Source of the DNA: Neobacillus cucumis
Lineage (GTDB): Bacteria > Bacillota > Bacilli > Bacillales > Cytobacillaceae
Direction of reading: 5' to 3'
Length of the DNA: 64,000 bases
Assembly: GCF_016908975.1 (NCBI RefSeq)
Contig: NZ_JAFBEX010000001.1
Coordinates: 124,001-188,000, forward strand
Each line of letters starts with the position of its first letter. Positions within the stretch are counted from its first letter, which is position 1. Below the pieces are notes generated by a model. It saw only the letters and a program-made list of their open reading frames with translations, did not search any database and was not told the origin of the DNA. Both the position numbers and the translations under genes were made by a program. Shown here in pieces: positions 34,921 to 44,112 of this stretch.

Positions 34921-35528
34921 GTAAGAAAGTTTTAACAACACCGATAAAAGACGAAGATCTTAAGGATATCCGAATTGGAGACATTATCTATCTAACAGGC
35001 ACCATTGTTACCTGCAGAGATGTTGCTCATAGAAGGCTCATTGAAGAAAAAATTCCATTACCTGTTGATCTTAGAGGGAAAGCGATTTTCCATGCCGGCC
35101 CTATTGTTAGAGACCTTGGGGATGAAAAATATGAAATCGTTTCGGTTGGCCCTACGACCAGCATGAGAATGGAAAAGTTTGAAAAGGAATTTATTGAAGA
35201 AACAGGTGTAAAACTCATTGTCGGAAAAGGCGGAATGGGAAAGAACACCGAAGAAGGCTGCAAAACTCACAAAGCGCTGCATCTCGTCTTCCCTGCCGGA
35301 AATGCGGTTTTTGCGGCAACTAAGGTGGAGCAGATCACAGAAGTTCACTGGAAAGACCTTGGAATGCCTGAATCTCTTTGGGTATGTGAAGTGAATGAAT
35401 TTGGTCCTCTGATTGTTTCCATTGACACAGAAGGTAATAACATCTATGAAGAAAATAAAGTGGAGTTCAATAAAAAGAAGGACGAACAATATGAGTTAAT
35501 CGCACAGCAGGTTCGATTTATCAAGTAA
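34917..35528 (+). CDS. ttdB: L(+)-tartrate dehydratase beta subunit
   Basis: 203 residues. Class I fumarase C-terminal fold: [20 protein letters not shown] (about 21-40), [21 protein letters not shown] and CKTHKA, matching TtdB in size. Translationally coupled to ttdA. Product oxaloacetate could be decarboxylated by the FAH-family enzyme encoded next, though that step is inferred. Confidence 0.9.
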   Translation: MSKKVLTTPIKDEDLKDIRIGDIIYLTGTIVTCRDVAHRRLIEEKIPLPVDLRGKAIFHAGPIVRDLGDEKYEIVSVGPTTSMRMEKFEKEFIEETGVKLIVGKGGMGKNTEEGCKTHKALHLVFPAGNAVFAATKVEQITEVHWKDLGMPESLWVCEVNEFGPLIVSIDTEGNNIYEENKVEFNKKKDEQYELIAQQVRFIK

Positions 35529-35615
35529 TCCATTGTTTCTTCTCTAAATGGAAGAAAACTTAATCTTCCAGAAAATGTTCAAATACAAAACCGCGTTTGA
35601 CATATCTTTACTATT

Positions 35616-35646
35616 GCTCATCCGCTCTGTAATGGGTCGGATGAGC
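35616..35646 (+). terminator. Hairpin after ttdB, weak terminator or processing site
   Basis: GCTCATCCG/CGGATGAGC, a perfect 9-bp stem, followed by TAAGATTATTTTAT rather than a clean T-run. It lies between ttdB and the FAH gene and may set their ratio. Confidence 0.45.
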
Positions 35647-35682
35647 TAAGATTATTTTATCAATAGATGGAGTTGGTATGGT

Positions 35683-36486
35683 ATGGTCATGCAGGTACTA
35701 CAAAAAACACAATCGATCGTTCGCTATCAGACAAGTAAGGGGAGCATCTTTTACGGAATCGTTGAGGATGACGAAATTTTACAATTGTCCAGCACTTTCA
35801 CGGAAATTGTCAATAATGAAATCAAATTTGATGGCGTAAGAGTGAACTATCATGATGTGAAAATTTTGGTGCCCGTAGTACCCTCAAAGGTGGTCAATTT
35901 CGGCTGGACCTATGCTGCACACGCGAAAGAGACTGGGGGGTTGGCGAATCTCAAAGAACCGTTTTTATTCTTAAAACCGGCATCTTCCCTCATTCCTAAT
36001 CAAGGCAAAATCATTCTTCCGGCAAGTGATTTAACCCAACAAGTGGAAATGGAAGGTGAAGTAGCCCTTATTATTGGAAAACGCGGCAAAAATATAAAAG
36101 TAGAAGAGGCATTGGATTATGTTTTTGGCTGTACGATCTTTAACGATGTAACCGCAAGAGACCTGACAAAAAAGGATCCCCAGTTTACACGCGGCAAAGG
36201 GTTTGACACTTTTGGTCCATTGGGTCCGTGTATCGTGACAGGTATCGATCCAACTAATTTACAAATCGTGACCACTTTAAACGGCAGAGTCGTACAAGAC
36301 GGGAACACGAATCAAATGTCACTTTCCATCCCTTACTTAATTAGTTGGATTTCAAAGGTGATGACCCTAGAGCCAGGTGATGTTTTGGCAACCGGTTCCC
36401 CTTCTGGCAGTTGCCCAATGAAGTCAGGTGACGTGGTTTCGGTGGAAGTAAAGAAGATTGGGAAACTTAGTAATTATGTGATTTAG
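35683..36486 (+). CDS. Fumarylacetoacetate hydrolase (FAH) family protein, copy 1
   Basis: 267 residues; ATG 10 bases after TGGAG, with a second in-frame ATG two codons on (MQVLQKTQ) that is conserved in copy 2. Metal-binding residues are in VEMEGEVALIIGKRG (Glu pair about 122) and NDVTARDL (about 158). Family members hydrolyse or decarboxylate 1,3-dicarbonyls; the FAHD1 branch decarboxylates oxaloacetate, which would fit behind TtdAB. Very similar to the gene at 53351, even in the leader, so a recent duplication. Confidence 0.85.
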   Translation: MVMQVLQKTQSIVRYQTSKGSIFYGIVEDDEILQLSSTFTEIVNNEIKFDGVRVNYHDVKILVPVVPSKVVNFGWTYAAHAKETGGLANLKEPFLFLKPASSLIPNQGKIILPASDLTQQVEMEGEVALIIGKRGKNIKVEEALDYVFGCTIFNDVTARDLTKKDPQFTRGKGFDTFGPLGPCIVTGIDPTNLQIVTTLNGRVVQDGNTNQMSLSIPYLISWISKVMTLEPGDVLATGSPSGSCPMKSGDVVSVEVKKIGKLSNYVI

Positions 36487-36503
36487 CATAGAGCTGTTTT
36501 ATT

Positions 36504-36549
36504 AAAAAAGCTGGAGCAGATTTCTAGTACGTCTGCTCCAGCCTTTTTC
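36504..36549. terminator. Bidirectional rho-independent terminator
   Basis: GCTGGAGCAGA/TCTGCTCCAGC (36510-36520, 36532-36542) with A/T tails on both sides, between the convergent FAH and GntR genes. Confidence 0.9.
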
Positions 36550-36561
36550 TTTTTAATACGA

Positions 36562-37275
36562 CTAAGGTAGGGATCGGATAATTTCTAATATTTCACTACG
36601 GGCTCTATGACGGTGTGATTGTAGCATTGTTTGTGCAGCATCCGGTTCCGCTGCCCGCATAACCGCCACAATGGCCCTGTGGTCCATGATGGATCGTGTT
36701 GGATTAGGGCGAAATTGAATCGTATAAAGTCGAGCACGATAAAGTTGATCAGATTGACTATCCATAACACCTCTAAGACGAGGATTTTGAGCTAAATCGA
36801 CAATGAGTTGATGAAATTGCTCATCAAGGTCAGTCCAAAAAAGCAGATCGCCCAATTCTAGTGCTTTTTCTTGTTCTTCAATCAACCGATCCAGTTTGTC
36901 TAATTCTTCAGGGGTAGCACGCATAGTAGCCAGTCTGCCGGAGACCCCATCAAGCACTTCGACCACATCATAAATATGTTGAAGATCATCTGCTACAATA
37001 GGGGCTACAACAAACCCGCGGCGAGGTATGAGCCGTACCCATCCTTCCATCTCTAAACGCACTAAAGCTTCACGAACTGGGGTTCTACTCATCCCCAAGA
37101 TATCAGCCATTTCCCTTTCTAATACGGTTTGTCCTGGAGGAAGTTCAAGTTGTCGTATGGCATGCCGCGTTGCAAAATACGCACGCTGCGGTAAGCGTGA
37201 TTCCCCATTTTTATCTAATCGATCTAAAAACAATTGAATGTTTTGTGAAAGAGCAGAATGATCAAGTTCCTTCAT
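36562..37275 (-). CDS. GntR family regulator, FCD (FadR) subfamily
   Basis: 237 residues from the ATG at 37275 (GGGAG lies 12 bases before it); an ATG at 37326 would add 17 residues. Winged helix with ADILGMSRTPVREALVRLEMEGWVRLIPRRGF (about 53-85), then an all-helical FCD ligand domain with metal-ligand type residues in DLDEQFHQLIV and SIMDHRAIVAVM. Adjacent to ttdAB-FAH and gntK. I infer it controls the ttd/MFS promoters through the ATGTATrCrTT sites. Confidence 0.85.
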   Translation of the reverse strand: MKELDHSALSQNIQLFLDRLDKNGESRLPQRAYFATRHAIRQLELPPGQTVLEREMADILGMSRTPVREALVRLEMEGWVRLIPRRGFVVAPIVADDLQHIYDVVEVLDGVSGRLATMRATPEELDKLDRLIEEQEKALELGDLLFWTDLDEQFHQLIVDLAQNPRLRGVMDSQSDQLYRARLYTIQFRPNPTRSIMDHRAIVAVMRAAEPDAAQTMLQSHRHRARSEILEIIRSLP

Positions 37276-37375
37276 ATGATAAATAAACTCCCGAAATATA
37301 TTAGTACAACTCTTATAAGAAATCATACCAAAATATCAACAATAAATTCAACGTAGAAACACGGGAACCGTTTGA

Positions 37376-38917
37376 TTATTTAACCCATTTTTTCTGAAAG
37401 TCAGCCATATCCTCATACTCTTTTTCCAAAGATCGTGAAACACGGATGTATATCTTGACTAGGTCTTGATAAATTTCAATATTATCTTCAAGCGGCTCAT
37501 GCTCATGAGTAGAACCCACTAATTCAGACATGATGGAAAAGTCATCAATTTCCCCAAGCGCATACATTCCTAAAACCACTGCACCAAGACAAGAGCTTTC
37601 AAAACTCTCAGGTACAACCACCTTTTGGTTAAAAATATCCGCCATCATTTGGCGCCATAGTTCTGATCTTGCAAATCCCCCGGTGGCTTGAATTTTGCTC
37701 GGTACACCAATACTTTCTTGCAAGGCAAGAAGAACGGTATAAAGATTTAAGATCACTCCTTCTAAGACTGCTCTAACCATATGCTCCCGTTTATGATGGA
37801 GTCCAAGTCCAAAGAATGAACCCCTGGCGTTGGCATTCCAAAGCGGTGCCCGCTCTCCGGCAAGATACGGATGGAAAATCAGTCCATCTGCACCTGGTGA
37901 AACACGGGAGGCGATCTTTGTCAGCACTTCATATGGATCGATTCCAAGGCGCTTTGCCGTCTCCACTTCTGCAGATGCAAGTTCATCCCGTACCCATCTA
38001 AAGGTCATTCCTCCATTATTGACAGGTCCGCCAACAACCCAATGGTTCTCGGTCAATGCATAGCAGAAAATTCTGCCTTTAGGGTCCGTAACCGGTTTAT
38101 CCGTAACTGTTCGGATGGCACCGCTTGTCCCAATCGTGACAGCGACAACCCCCGGGTCTATCGCATTAACCCCTAAGTTTGACAACACACCGTCACTTGC
38201 TCCTACAACAAATGGTGTTTCTGTTGAAATCCCCATTTCATTAGCATAATCTTCTTTTATTCCTTTTAAGTAAAAGGTGGTAGAAACAGGTTCCGATAAT
38301 TGTTCGCTGGAGATTCCTGCAACACTTAAAGCCTCTTCATCCCATGTCAGATTCTTTAAATTGAACATCCCCATCGCTGAAGCTATGGAGTGGTCGACCA
38401 CATAATGACTAAAGAATTTATGGAAAATAAATTCCTTAATCCCGATAAATTTACTTGCACGGGCGAACACATCAGGATGTTCTGTCCGCAGCCAGGCTAT
38501 TTTCGCCAGCGGTGACATTGGATGAATAGGTGTCCCTGTTCTCATATAAATTGCAAGTCCATTCAATTCATTTTTGATCATCTCTGCCGTTTTTGTTGCC
38601 CTGCTGTCAGCCCAAGTAATACATTTCGTTAGCGGTTTGCCGTATTCATCAACAGCAATAACGCTATGCATAGCAGAGCTGAATGACACAAGTGCAAGAT
38701 CTGTAGATTTAATCCCGCCTTTTTGTACGGCGACTTTAATTGTTTCTATCACAGCAGCCAATATCTCGTCCGGATTTTGTTCTGCTATTGCAGGGGAGGG
38801 GCTATAGAGTGGATATTCTACATGATGCATTCCAACCACGGTTCCGTCCTTCTTAAATAGAACTGCTTTCGTACTTGTCGTGCCAATATCTACTCCTAAA
38901 TAATGAGGCTGGCCCAT
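37376..38917 (-). CDS. gntK: Gluconate kinase, FGGY family (copy 1)
   Basis: 513 residues, the length of B. subtilis GntK. ATP-binding phosphate loop GVDIGTTSTKAVLF (about 8-21), catalytic Asp region GASDGVLSNLG and FGGY signature region GGFARSELWRQMMADIF. Phosphorylates D-gluconate to 6-phosphogluconate. Divergent from rpiR across a promoter region with cre-like and GAAA...TTTC sites. Roughly three-quarters identical by eye to copy 2 at 40140. Start behind AGAAGGCGATTAA. Confidence 0.9.
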   Translation of the reverse strand: MGQPHYLGVDIGTTSTKAVLFKKDGTVVGMHHVEYPLYSPSPAIAEQNPDEILAAVIETIKVAVQKGGIKSTDLALVSFSSAMHSVIAVDEYGKPLTKCITWADSRATKTAEMIKNELNGLAIYMRTGTPIHPMSPLAKIAWLRTEHPDVFARASKFIGIKEFIFHKFFSHYVVDHSIASAMGMFNLKNLTWDEEALSVAGISSEQLSEPVSTTFYLKGIKEDYANEMGISTETPFVVGASDGVLSNLGVNAIDPGVVAVTIGTSGAIRTVTDKPVTDPKGRIFCYALTENHWVVGGPVNNGGMTFRWVRDELASAEVETAKRLGIDPYEVLTKIASRVSPGADGLIFHPYLAGERAPLWNANARGSFFGLGLHHKREHMVRAVLEGVILNLYTVLLALQESIGVPSKIQATGGFARSELWRQMMADIFNQKVVVPESFESSCLGAVVLGMYALGEIDDFSIMSELVGSTHEHEPLEDNIEIYQDLVKIYIRVSRSLEKEYEDMADFQKKWVK

Positions 38918-38984
38918 TTAATCGCCTTCTTTCACATGTTTTTTCCCGAATTTTATATTATGGTTGTTTAACTTAATTGATTAT

Positions 38985-39103
38985 GAAAAAAATTTTTTCT
39001 AATAATTTATTTTACGAAAAAATATTTCTTTTAATGTTATTATAGTCGATTATCAGGATTTTGGAAACCGTTTTCGCACCAACTCTAGAAAAAAATTTTT
39101 TTC
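38985..39103. promoter_or_regulatory. Three GAAA...TTTC palindromes plus a cre-like site, gntK/rpiR promoter region
   Basis: GAAAAAAATTTTTTC (38985-38999), GAAAAAATATTTC (39016-39028) and GAAAAAAATTTTTTTC (39088-39103) are near-perfect palindromes that recur upstream of gntP, gntK2 and gnd. A cre-like GGAAACCGTTTTCG (39063-39076, 12 of 14) lies among them. Confidence 0.5.
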
Positions 39104-39186
39104 ATTTCCTACTACTTTTTTGAAATCAATACTTCAACTGCAGTGTATAGTTCTGCTCCCAATCATTCTCAAAAAAAAATTTTTCA

Positions 39187-39200
39187 TGAAAACGTTTTAT
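39187..39200 (+). promoter_or_regulatory. cre-like site at the rpiR promoter
   Basis: TGAAAACGTTTTAT matches 12 of 14 cre consensus positions. It abuts a TATACT -10 element (39203-39208), so CcpA binding here would block transcription. Confidence 0.45.
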
Positions 39201-39246
39201 GATATACTATTTGGTATATATAAACCTTAAAAAAGAGGTTAGGCTT

Positions 39247-40092
39247 ATGACAAACAACTGTTTTAATAAAATACGTTCCTACTATCCACGATTTAGCGAA
39301 AAAGAGAAGCAAATTGCTGACTATATATTAAAAAATCCCGAAAAGATTGTTCATGGCACAATAAATGAAGTGGCTGAGGATCTCGGAGTTGCAGATGCAA
39401 CTGTATTCCGTTTTTGCAAGCGCATTGGATTTAAAGGCTATCAGGCAATGAAAATTGCACTCGCTTCAGAAACGAATATTCCCAGTAAAGAAATACATGA
39501 AGAGATTACTGAGGAAGATAATGAACAGGAAATCACTGAAAAGGTCTTTAAGTCAAATATTCAAACAATGGAAAATACGTTGCAACTGTTGGATAGAGAG
39601 ACAATTAAAAAGGCAGTCGAATTGATTTCTACTGCGGATAAAGTTCATTTTTTTGGAACAGGCGGTTCATCCATCATTGCAATGGATGCTTTCCACAAGT
39701 TTGTACGAACTGGAGTTAAAGCGTATGCTTTTACTGATTCCCATTTTCAGCTCATGGCTGCATCCCAGCTTACTCCAAAGGATCTGGCCGTGGTAATATC
39801 TCATTCCGGTACAAACTCAGATACGATAAATATTCTTACTGTTGCACTTGAAAACGGTGCTAAAACAATAGGGATTACTAGTTTCCCAAAATCGCCGATC
39901 AGCCAAAAGGCCGATGTGGTGCTATTAACCAGTTCGGAAGAAACCAAATATCGGTCTGAAGCTTTGGCCTCTAGAATTGCACAGTTAAGCATCATTGATG
40001 TCCTTTATGTAAATATCATGATAAAAAATAAAGAAGTGTCACAAGAATCTCTGGAAAAAGTGAGAAAAGCTATTTTAAAGACTAAAATTTAA
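39247..40092 (+). CDS. RpiR family (HTH plus SIS) regulator of gluconate genes
   Basis: 281 residues from the ATG at 39247, behind AGAGGTTAGGCTT; the frame extends 16 codons upstream without a site. N-terminal RpiR helix-turn-helix (VAEDLGVADATVFRFCKRIGFKGYQ, about 45-69), C-terminal SIS sugar-phosphate domain (GTGGSSIIAMD, SHSGTNSDTI). Lies between two gluconate kinase genes; 6-phosphogluconate is the likely ligand. In B. subtilis this role is filled by the unrelated GntR. Confidence 0.88.
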   Translation: MTNNCFNKIRSYYPRFSEKEKQIADYILKNPEKIVHGTINEVAEDLGVADATVFRFCKRIGFKGYQAMKIALASETNIPSKEIHEEITEEDNEQEITEKVFKSNIQTMENTLQLLDRETIKKAVELISTADKVHFFGTGGSSIIAMDAFHKFVRTGVKAYAFTDSHFQLMAASQLTPKDLAVVISHSGTNSDTINILTVALENGAKTIGITSFPKSPISQKADVVLLTSSEETKYRSEALASRIAQLSIIDVLYVNIMIKNKEVSQESLEKVRKAILKTKI

Positions 40093-40100
40093 TGGACGGC

Positions 40101-40132
40101 TAAAAAGCGATCAAGTGACTGATCGCTTTTTG
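40101..40132. terminator. Bidirectional rho-independent terminator
   Basis: AAAAGCGATCA/TGATCGCTTTT between the convergent rpiR and gntK copy 2. Confidence 0.9.
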
Positions 40133-40139
40133 CGTTATT

Positions 40140-41678
40140 CTATACCCATTTTTTCTGAAAGGAAGCAATACTTTCATATTCCTGCTGTATAAGTCTTGAG
40201 CTTCGAATATAAATGGGCGTTAAGTCTTTATATATGGATACATTTTCACTATTTGGAGTATGGTGAAAAGTAGCTCCAACCATTTCGGAAACGACATGGA
40301 GTGAATCAACTTCACCTATACTGTATAACCCTAAAATTGCAGCACCAAGACAAGAACTTTCAAAGCTTTCGGGAATGTAAACATCATGATTAAAAATGTC
40401 AGCCATCATTTGCCGCCAAAGCTCCGACCTGGCAAAGCCTCCAGTGGCATGGATTTTTTGAGGCTCTCCGATTAATTCAGACAAAGCTAACAATACCGTA
40501 TATAAGTTAAAAATGACACCTTCCATGACTGCGCGAATGAGATGTTCTTTTTTATGATGCATCCCCAGTCCAAAAAATGATCCTCTGGCGTTAGAATCCC
40601 ATAATGGTGCTCTTTCACCGGCTAGATATGGTAGAAATAATAAACCATCAGATCCCGGTGTCACTCTGTCGGCTATTTCGGAAAGGACATCATACGGGTC
40701 TTTCCCCAAGCGTTTCGCAGCCGCTGCTATTGAATCTCCCAGCTGTTCCTTTGCCCAGCGAAAAATCATCCCGCCATTGTTTACTGCTCCTCCAATCACC
40801 CAATGATTTTCTGTCAGCGCATAACAAAAAATCCTTTCTTTAGGGTCAGTAATTGGCCGATCTGATACCGCTCGTATGGCCCCGCTTGTTCCTATAGTAA
40901 CGGCTACTACTCCTGGTTCAATCGCATTTACTCCTAAATTCGATAAAACGCCATCACCTGCACCTACAATAAATGGGGTGAAAGGAAGCAAGTTCATATC
41001 TTTTGCAAAGGCTTCGTTTAACCCGCTCATTTTATGTGTGGTAGGAACGGGTTTGGAAAGTTGATCACTTGTCACTCCGGCCACTTTAAGGGCTTCCTCG
41101 TCCCATGTTAAGGAATAAATATTAAATAAACCCGTTGAGGAAGCAATCGAGTAATCAATTACATACTCTCCGAAAAGTTTAAAAAAGATATATTCTTTAA
41201 TTGAAATAAATTTATAGCTTTTCAAAAAAAGCTCAGAATAATCATGTTGCAGCCAAACCAGCTTTGCGAGCGGTGACATCGGATGAATAGGTGTCCCTGT
41301 TCTAAGGTAAATTTCATGACCGTTCATTTTGGTTTTTATTTTTTCAACCCAGTCCGAACTTCTGTTGTCTGCCCAAGTTATACATTCTGTTAGTGGTTTT
41401 CCTTCTTTATCAACAGCAATGACGCTATGCATGACAGAACTAAAGGAAACACAAAGTATATCCTTTGGATTTACAAGACTTTCTTGCATCGTTTTTTTGA
41501 TGGTGTTAATGACTGCCCGAAATATTTCTTCCGGATTTTGTTCTGCCGTTTCCGGAGTAGGGGAATACAATGGATATTCAATCCTGTGATTGGCTATGAC
41601 AGTTCCATCCTTTGTGTAAAGTACTGCCTTTGCACTTGTCGTACCAATATCTACTCCGATCACATATTTTGTTTTCAC
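40140..41678 (-). CDS. gntK: Gluconate kinase, FGGY family (copy 2)
   Basis: 512 residues with a GTG start behind AAGGAGGAAGAGTA. Same motifs as copy 1 (GVDIGTTSAKAVLY, GAGDGVLSNLG, GGFARSELWRQMM). It lies directly downstream of gntP (250 bases, with a hairpin at 41891 between them) and so is probably the main kinase of the transport unit. No degradation is visible in either copy. Confidence 0.9.
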   Translation of the reverse strand: MKTKYVIGVDIGTTSAKAVLYTKDGTVIANHRIEYPLYSPTPETAEQNPEEIFRAVINTIKKTMQESLVNPKDILCVSFSSVMHSVIAVDKEGKPLTECITWADNRSSDWVEKIKTKMNGHEIYLRTGTPIHPMSPLAKLVWLQHDYSELFLKSYKFISIKEYIFFKLFGEYVIDYSIASSTGLFNIYSLTWDEEALKVAGVTSDQLSKPVPTTHKMSGLNEAFAKDMNLLPFTPFIVGAGDGVLSNLGVNAIEPGVVAVTIGTSGAIRAVSDRPITDPKERIFCYALTENHWVIGGAVNNGGMIFRWAKEQLGDSIAAAAKRLGKDPYDVLSEIADRVTPGSDGLLFLPYLAGERAPLWDSNARGSFFGLGMHHKKEHLIRAVMEGVIFNLYTVLLALSELIGEPQKIHATGGFARSELWRQMMADIFNHDVYIPESFESSCLGAAILGLYSIGEVDSLHVVSEMVGATFHHTPNSENVSIYKDLTPIYIRSSRLIQQEYESIASFQKKWV

Positions 41679-41890
41679 TACTCTTCCTCCTTAATTAGGA
41701 AAAAAAAAATTCAATTATTGTATTAAGTTCGCGAATTCTCTTATATGTATCGTTCCTCTTATCACCTTATTTCAAACGGAAGGATTCTATAAAAAATTTT
41801 TCTTTACTCTCTGAGTATACAAAAATATTTTTTATCATCAAATGTTTCCTTGGAAAAATTTTTTACTTCCTGGATCTAATCAAACCAAAT

Positions 41891-41920
41891 ACTCCCTCTA
41901 AAAGAAATAGAGGGAGTTTT
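41891..41920 (-). terminator. Hairpin after gntP
   Basis: Perfect 10-bp stem ACTCCCTCTA/TAGAGGGAGT. The tail on minus is TATTTGG, so termination may be partial, letting some transcript reach gntK. The 41679-41890 stretch also holds two A/T palindromes of the RpiR-box type (near 41791 and 41853). Confidence 0.6.
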
Positions 41921-41927
41921 TGGACTA

Positions 41928-43244
41928 TTATACAAACATATTTACGATTAAAGCAACCGCAAAAGCGACAAATGATAGAATAGTCTCCAATACGGTCCAT
42001 GTTTTAAACGTTTCTTTCACGCTTAATCCTAGGTATTCTTTCACCATCCAGAATCCTGCATCATTTACATGTGAGAACATCAATGATCCTGCACCGGTTA
42101 CAATAACTAGCAGTTCCAAGTTAACTCCGGTCATATTTTTCACCATTGGTGCGACAATTCCAGCTGCTGTTGTTAAAGCAACAGTTGCTGATCCAGTTGC
42201 TATACGGATTAACCCTGCAATAATAAATGCTAAAACAAGCGGTGAAAGGTTCATATGGTGTGACATGTCCCCGATTGTTGTTGCTACGCCGCTATCAATG
42301 AGGATTTGTTTAAATCCGCCGCCAGCTCCAATGATGGCAATAATCGAACCAACTGGAAGAAGGCACTCTTCTGCAAATTTCTTAATTTCGTTTTTATCAT
42401 AGCCTTGACGAATGCCGAGGAAATAAAATGCTGCGAAGCAAGCAATTAATAATGCAATTAATGGGCTGCCGATAAAGCTAAAGAACTTTGTTATTCCCGC
42501 AGATAATCCAAAATAAGGTGCAAACGATGATAAAATGATCAATATAACAGGAAGTAAAATGATAAAGAATGAAATTCCTGTACCAGGCAATTTTTTTGGA
42601 ACCTTGATTCTAATTAATTCAGGTTCTCCTTCTGGAATCACGCGTTTATGAACCCACTTTGCAAAAATAGGACCAGCTATGATTACTGAAGGAATGGCAA
42701 TGATAAGTGAATATAAAAGGACTTTGCCAAGATTCGCATTATAGATCGCTATTGCGGCAATAGCCCCCGGATGAGGCGGTACTAAACCATGAACAATTGA
42801 CAACCCTGCAATTGCAGGAAGGGCAATCAACAAGATGTTTTGTTTTGATGTTTTGTGAATAGAAATAACTAATGGAAGTACAATTAAAATTCCGACCTCA
42901 AAAAATACGGGTATTCCGATAATAAACCCTGCGAGCATCATTGCCCATGGCAGCAATTTGACTCCAAATTTTTTAACGAAGAAATCAGCAATTTGGATTC
43001 CCGCACCAGATTCGGCCATCATTTTTCCTAAGATTGTTCCTAGTGCTAAAATTCCAACTAAGTGTCCTAAAGTTCCTCCAACACCTGTTTCGATCCCGCT
43101 TACAATTTTATCCATCGATAAACCTGAAAATATAGCGAGAAATAGAGTCGCTACCGTTAAACTAATAAATGCATGCCATTTGAACCATGATACGCCTAAA
43201 ACAACTAAAATAATTGCTAATAAAGTAATAATTAAATGATACAT
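41928..43244 (-). CDS. gntP: Gluconate permease, GntP family
   Basis: 438 residues with about 12-14 membrane helices. GntP-family strings include GVGGTLGHLVGILALGTILGKMMAESGAG, VPPHPGAIAAIAIY and GSATVALTTAAGIVAP. Imports D-gluconate with protons. Upstream promoter region carries cre-like and GAAA...TTTC sites. Start behind GGGGAAGGTGACATT. Confidence 0.92.
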   Translation of the reverse strand: MYHLIITLLAIILVVLGVSWFKWHAFISLTVATLFLAIFSGLSMDKIVSGIETGVGGTLGHLVGILALGTILGKMMAESGAGIQIADFFVKKFGVKLLPWAMMLAGFIIGIPVFFEVGILIVLPLVISIHKTSKQNILLIALPAIAGLSIVHGLVPPHPGAIAAIAIYNANLGKVLLYSLIIAIPSVIIAGPIFAKWVHKRVIPEGEPELIRIKVPKKLPGTGISFFIILLPVILIILSSFAPYFGLSAGITKFFSFIGSPLIALLIACFAAFYFLGIRQGYDKNEIKKFAEECLLPVGSIIAIIGAGGGFKQILIDSGVATTIGDMSHHMNLSPLVLAFIIAGLIRIATGSATVALTTAAGIVAPMVKNMTGVNLELLVIVTGAGSLMFSHVNDAGFWMVKEYLGLSVKETFKTWTVLETILSFVAFAVALIVNMFV

Positions 43245-43375
43245 AATGTCACCTTCCCCTAATGTTTACCCGCTAAGTTTTTAGTGAAGTCAATCTGCTT
43301 TAATAATTTTTCCAATTGGAAGAGTATCATTCCACCTCAGATCTTTTATTTAGGTTTTAGCAAATTACTCAACTA

Positions 43376-43482
43376 TGAAAGCACTTTCAATTTCTATTTA
43401 AATTATACGAAAAAATATTTCTTTTATCAATATATTTTTGAAAAAAAATTTTTTAACAGAAGAAAACATGAAAACGGTTAGA
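43376..43482. promoter_or_regulatory. gntP promoter region: two cre-like sites and RpiR-type palindromes
   Basis: TGAAAGCACTTTCA (43376-43389) and TGAAAACGGTTAGA (43469-43482) each match 13 of 14 cre positions. GAAAAAATATTTC (43409-43421) is identical, with flanks, to a site at 39016. GAAAAAAAATTTTTTAAC follows at 43440. The remainder of the 43245-43666 gap shows only the terminator at its end. Confidence 0.55.
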
Positions 43483-43575
43483 GACCTGTGAAAAATCTAA
43501 ATTCTATAAATACCTTTTTATATGGAAATTAGTCATAGTAGATTAATTTTGTGGGTTTTAGGAAGAAAACAGTAA

Positions 43576-43608
43576 AGAAAAAGAGGATGCAATTGCTGCT
43601 ATCCTCTT
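43576..43608 (-). terminator. Rho-independent terminator of the exporter pair
   Basis: AAGAGGAT/ATCCTCTT (43581-43588, 43601-43608), then TTTTTCTTT on minus. Confidence 0.7.
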
Positions 43609-43666
43609 GAGCTGTTGCATTCGTTTCATGAGACGCTCAGGTGTTTTCTTGATGGTATTTGTTTCA

Positions 43667-44098
43667 TTAATGTTTTATTTTCTTCACAACCTGATTAATA
43701 ACTTCAGAAAAAACTAGTCCAAAGGCAATTGAACCTGCCACCATGAGGACTTGTGCTGATAGTGCAATGGCATCGTTAAAGTTATTTTCGACAATATTTC
43801 TCATAGCATCGTATGCCAGCCCGCCGGGGACCAGCGGAATAATTCCGGCAACACTAAATATAATCACTGGCATTTTATAAATCTTTGCCATTTTATGACT
43901 GAGGACTGCTATAAATATCGTTGCAGCCACCGTTGCTAAAATCGCATCATTTTTATATTCATAGAGAAAATAATAAATTAACCATCCACCCATCCCAATT
44001 AAACCGCATTTTAGTAAGGATTTTTTTGGTGCGTTAAACAGGATTCCAAATGCAGCTGTACCAAGGAAACTAGTTATAATTTGTGAAAGAATATTCAC
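43667..44098 (-). CDS. ThrE-type exporter, small subunit (DUF3815, YjjB-like)
   Basis: 143 residues, four or five membrane helices, ending in basic VKKIKH. Characteristic string VAGIIPLVPGGLAYDAMRN. Pairs with the DUF1212 protein encoded 14 bases upstream to rebuild the two halves of a ThrE threonine/serine exporter; the E. coli YjjP/YjjB pair exports succinate. Substrate here unknown. Confidence 0.85.
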   Translation of the reverse strand: MNILSQIITSFLGTAAFGILFNAPKKSLLKCGLIGMGGWLIYYFLYEYKNDAILATVAATIFIAVLSHKMAKIYKMPVIIFSVAGIIPLVPGGLAYDAMRNIVENNFNDAIALSAQVLMVAGSIAFGLVFSEVINQVVKKIKH

Positions 44099-44112
44099 CC
44101 TTGCTCACCTTT

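Noticed and set aside
38985-39186. CRISPR-like or direct-repeat array in the A/T palindromes near rpiR
   Set aside because: Palindromes are irregularly spaced and differ in length; they fit operator sites, not an array.
41920-42402. 160-aa plus-strand frame antisense to gntP
   Set aside because: Shadow of the gntP coding strand; no ribosome site, no domain.
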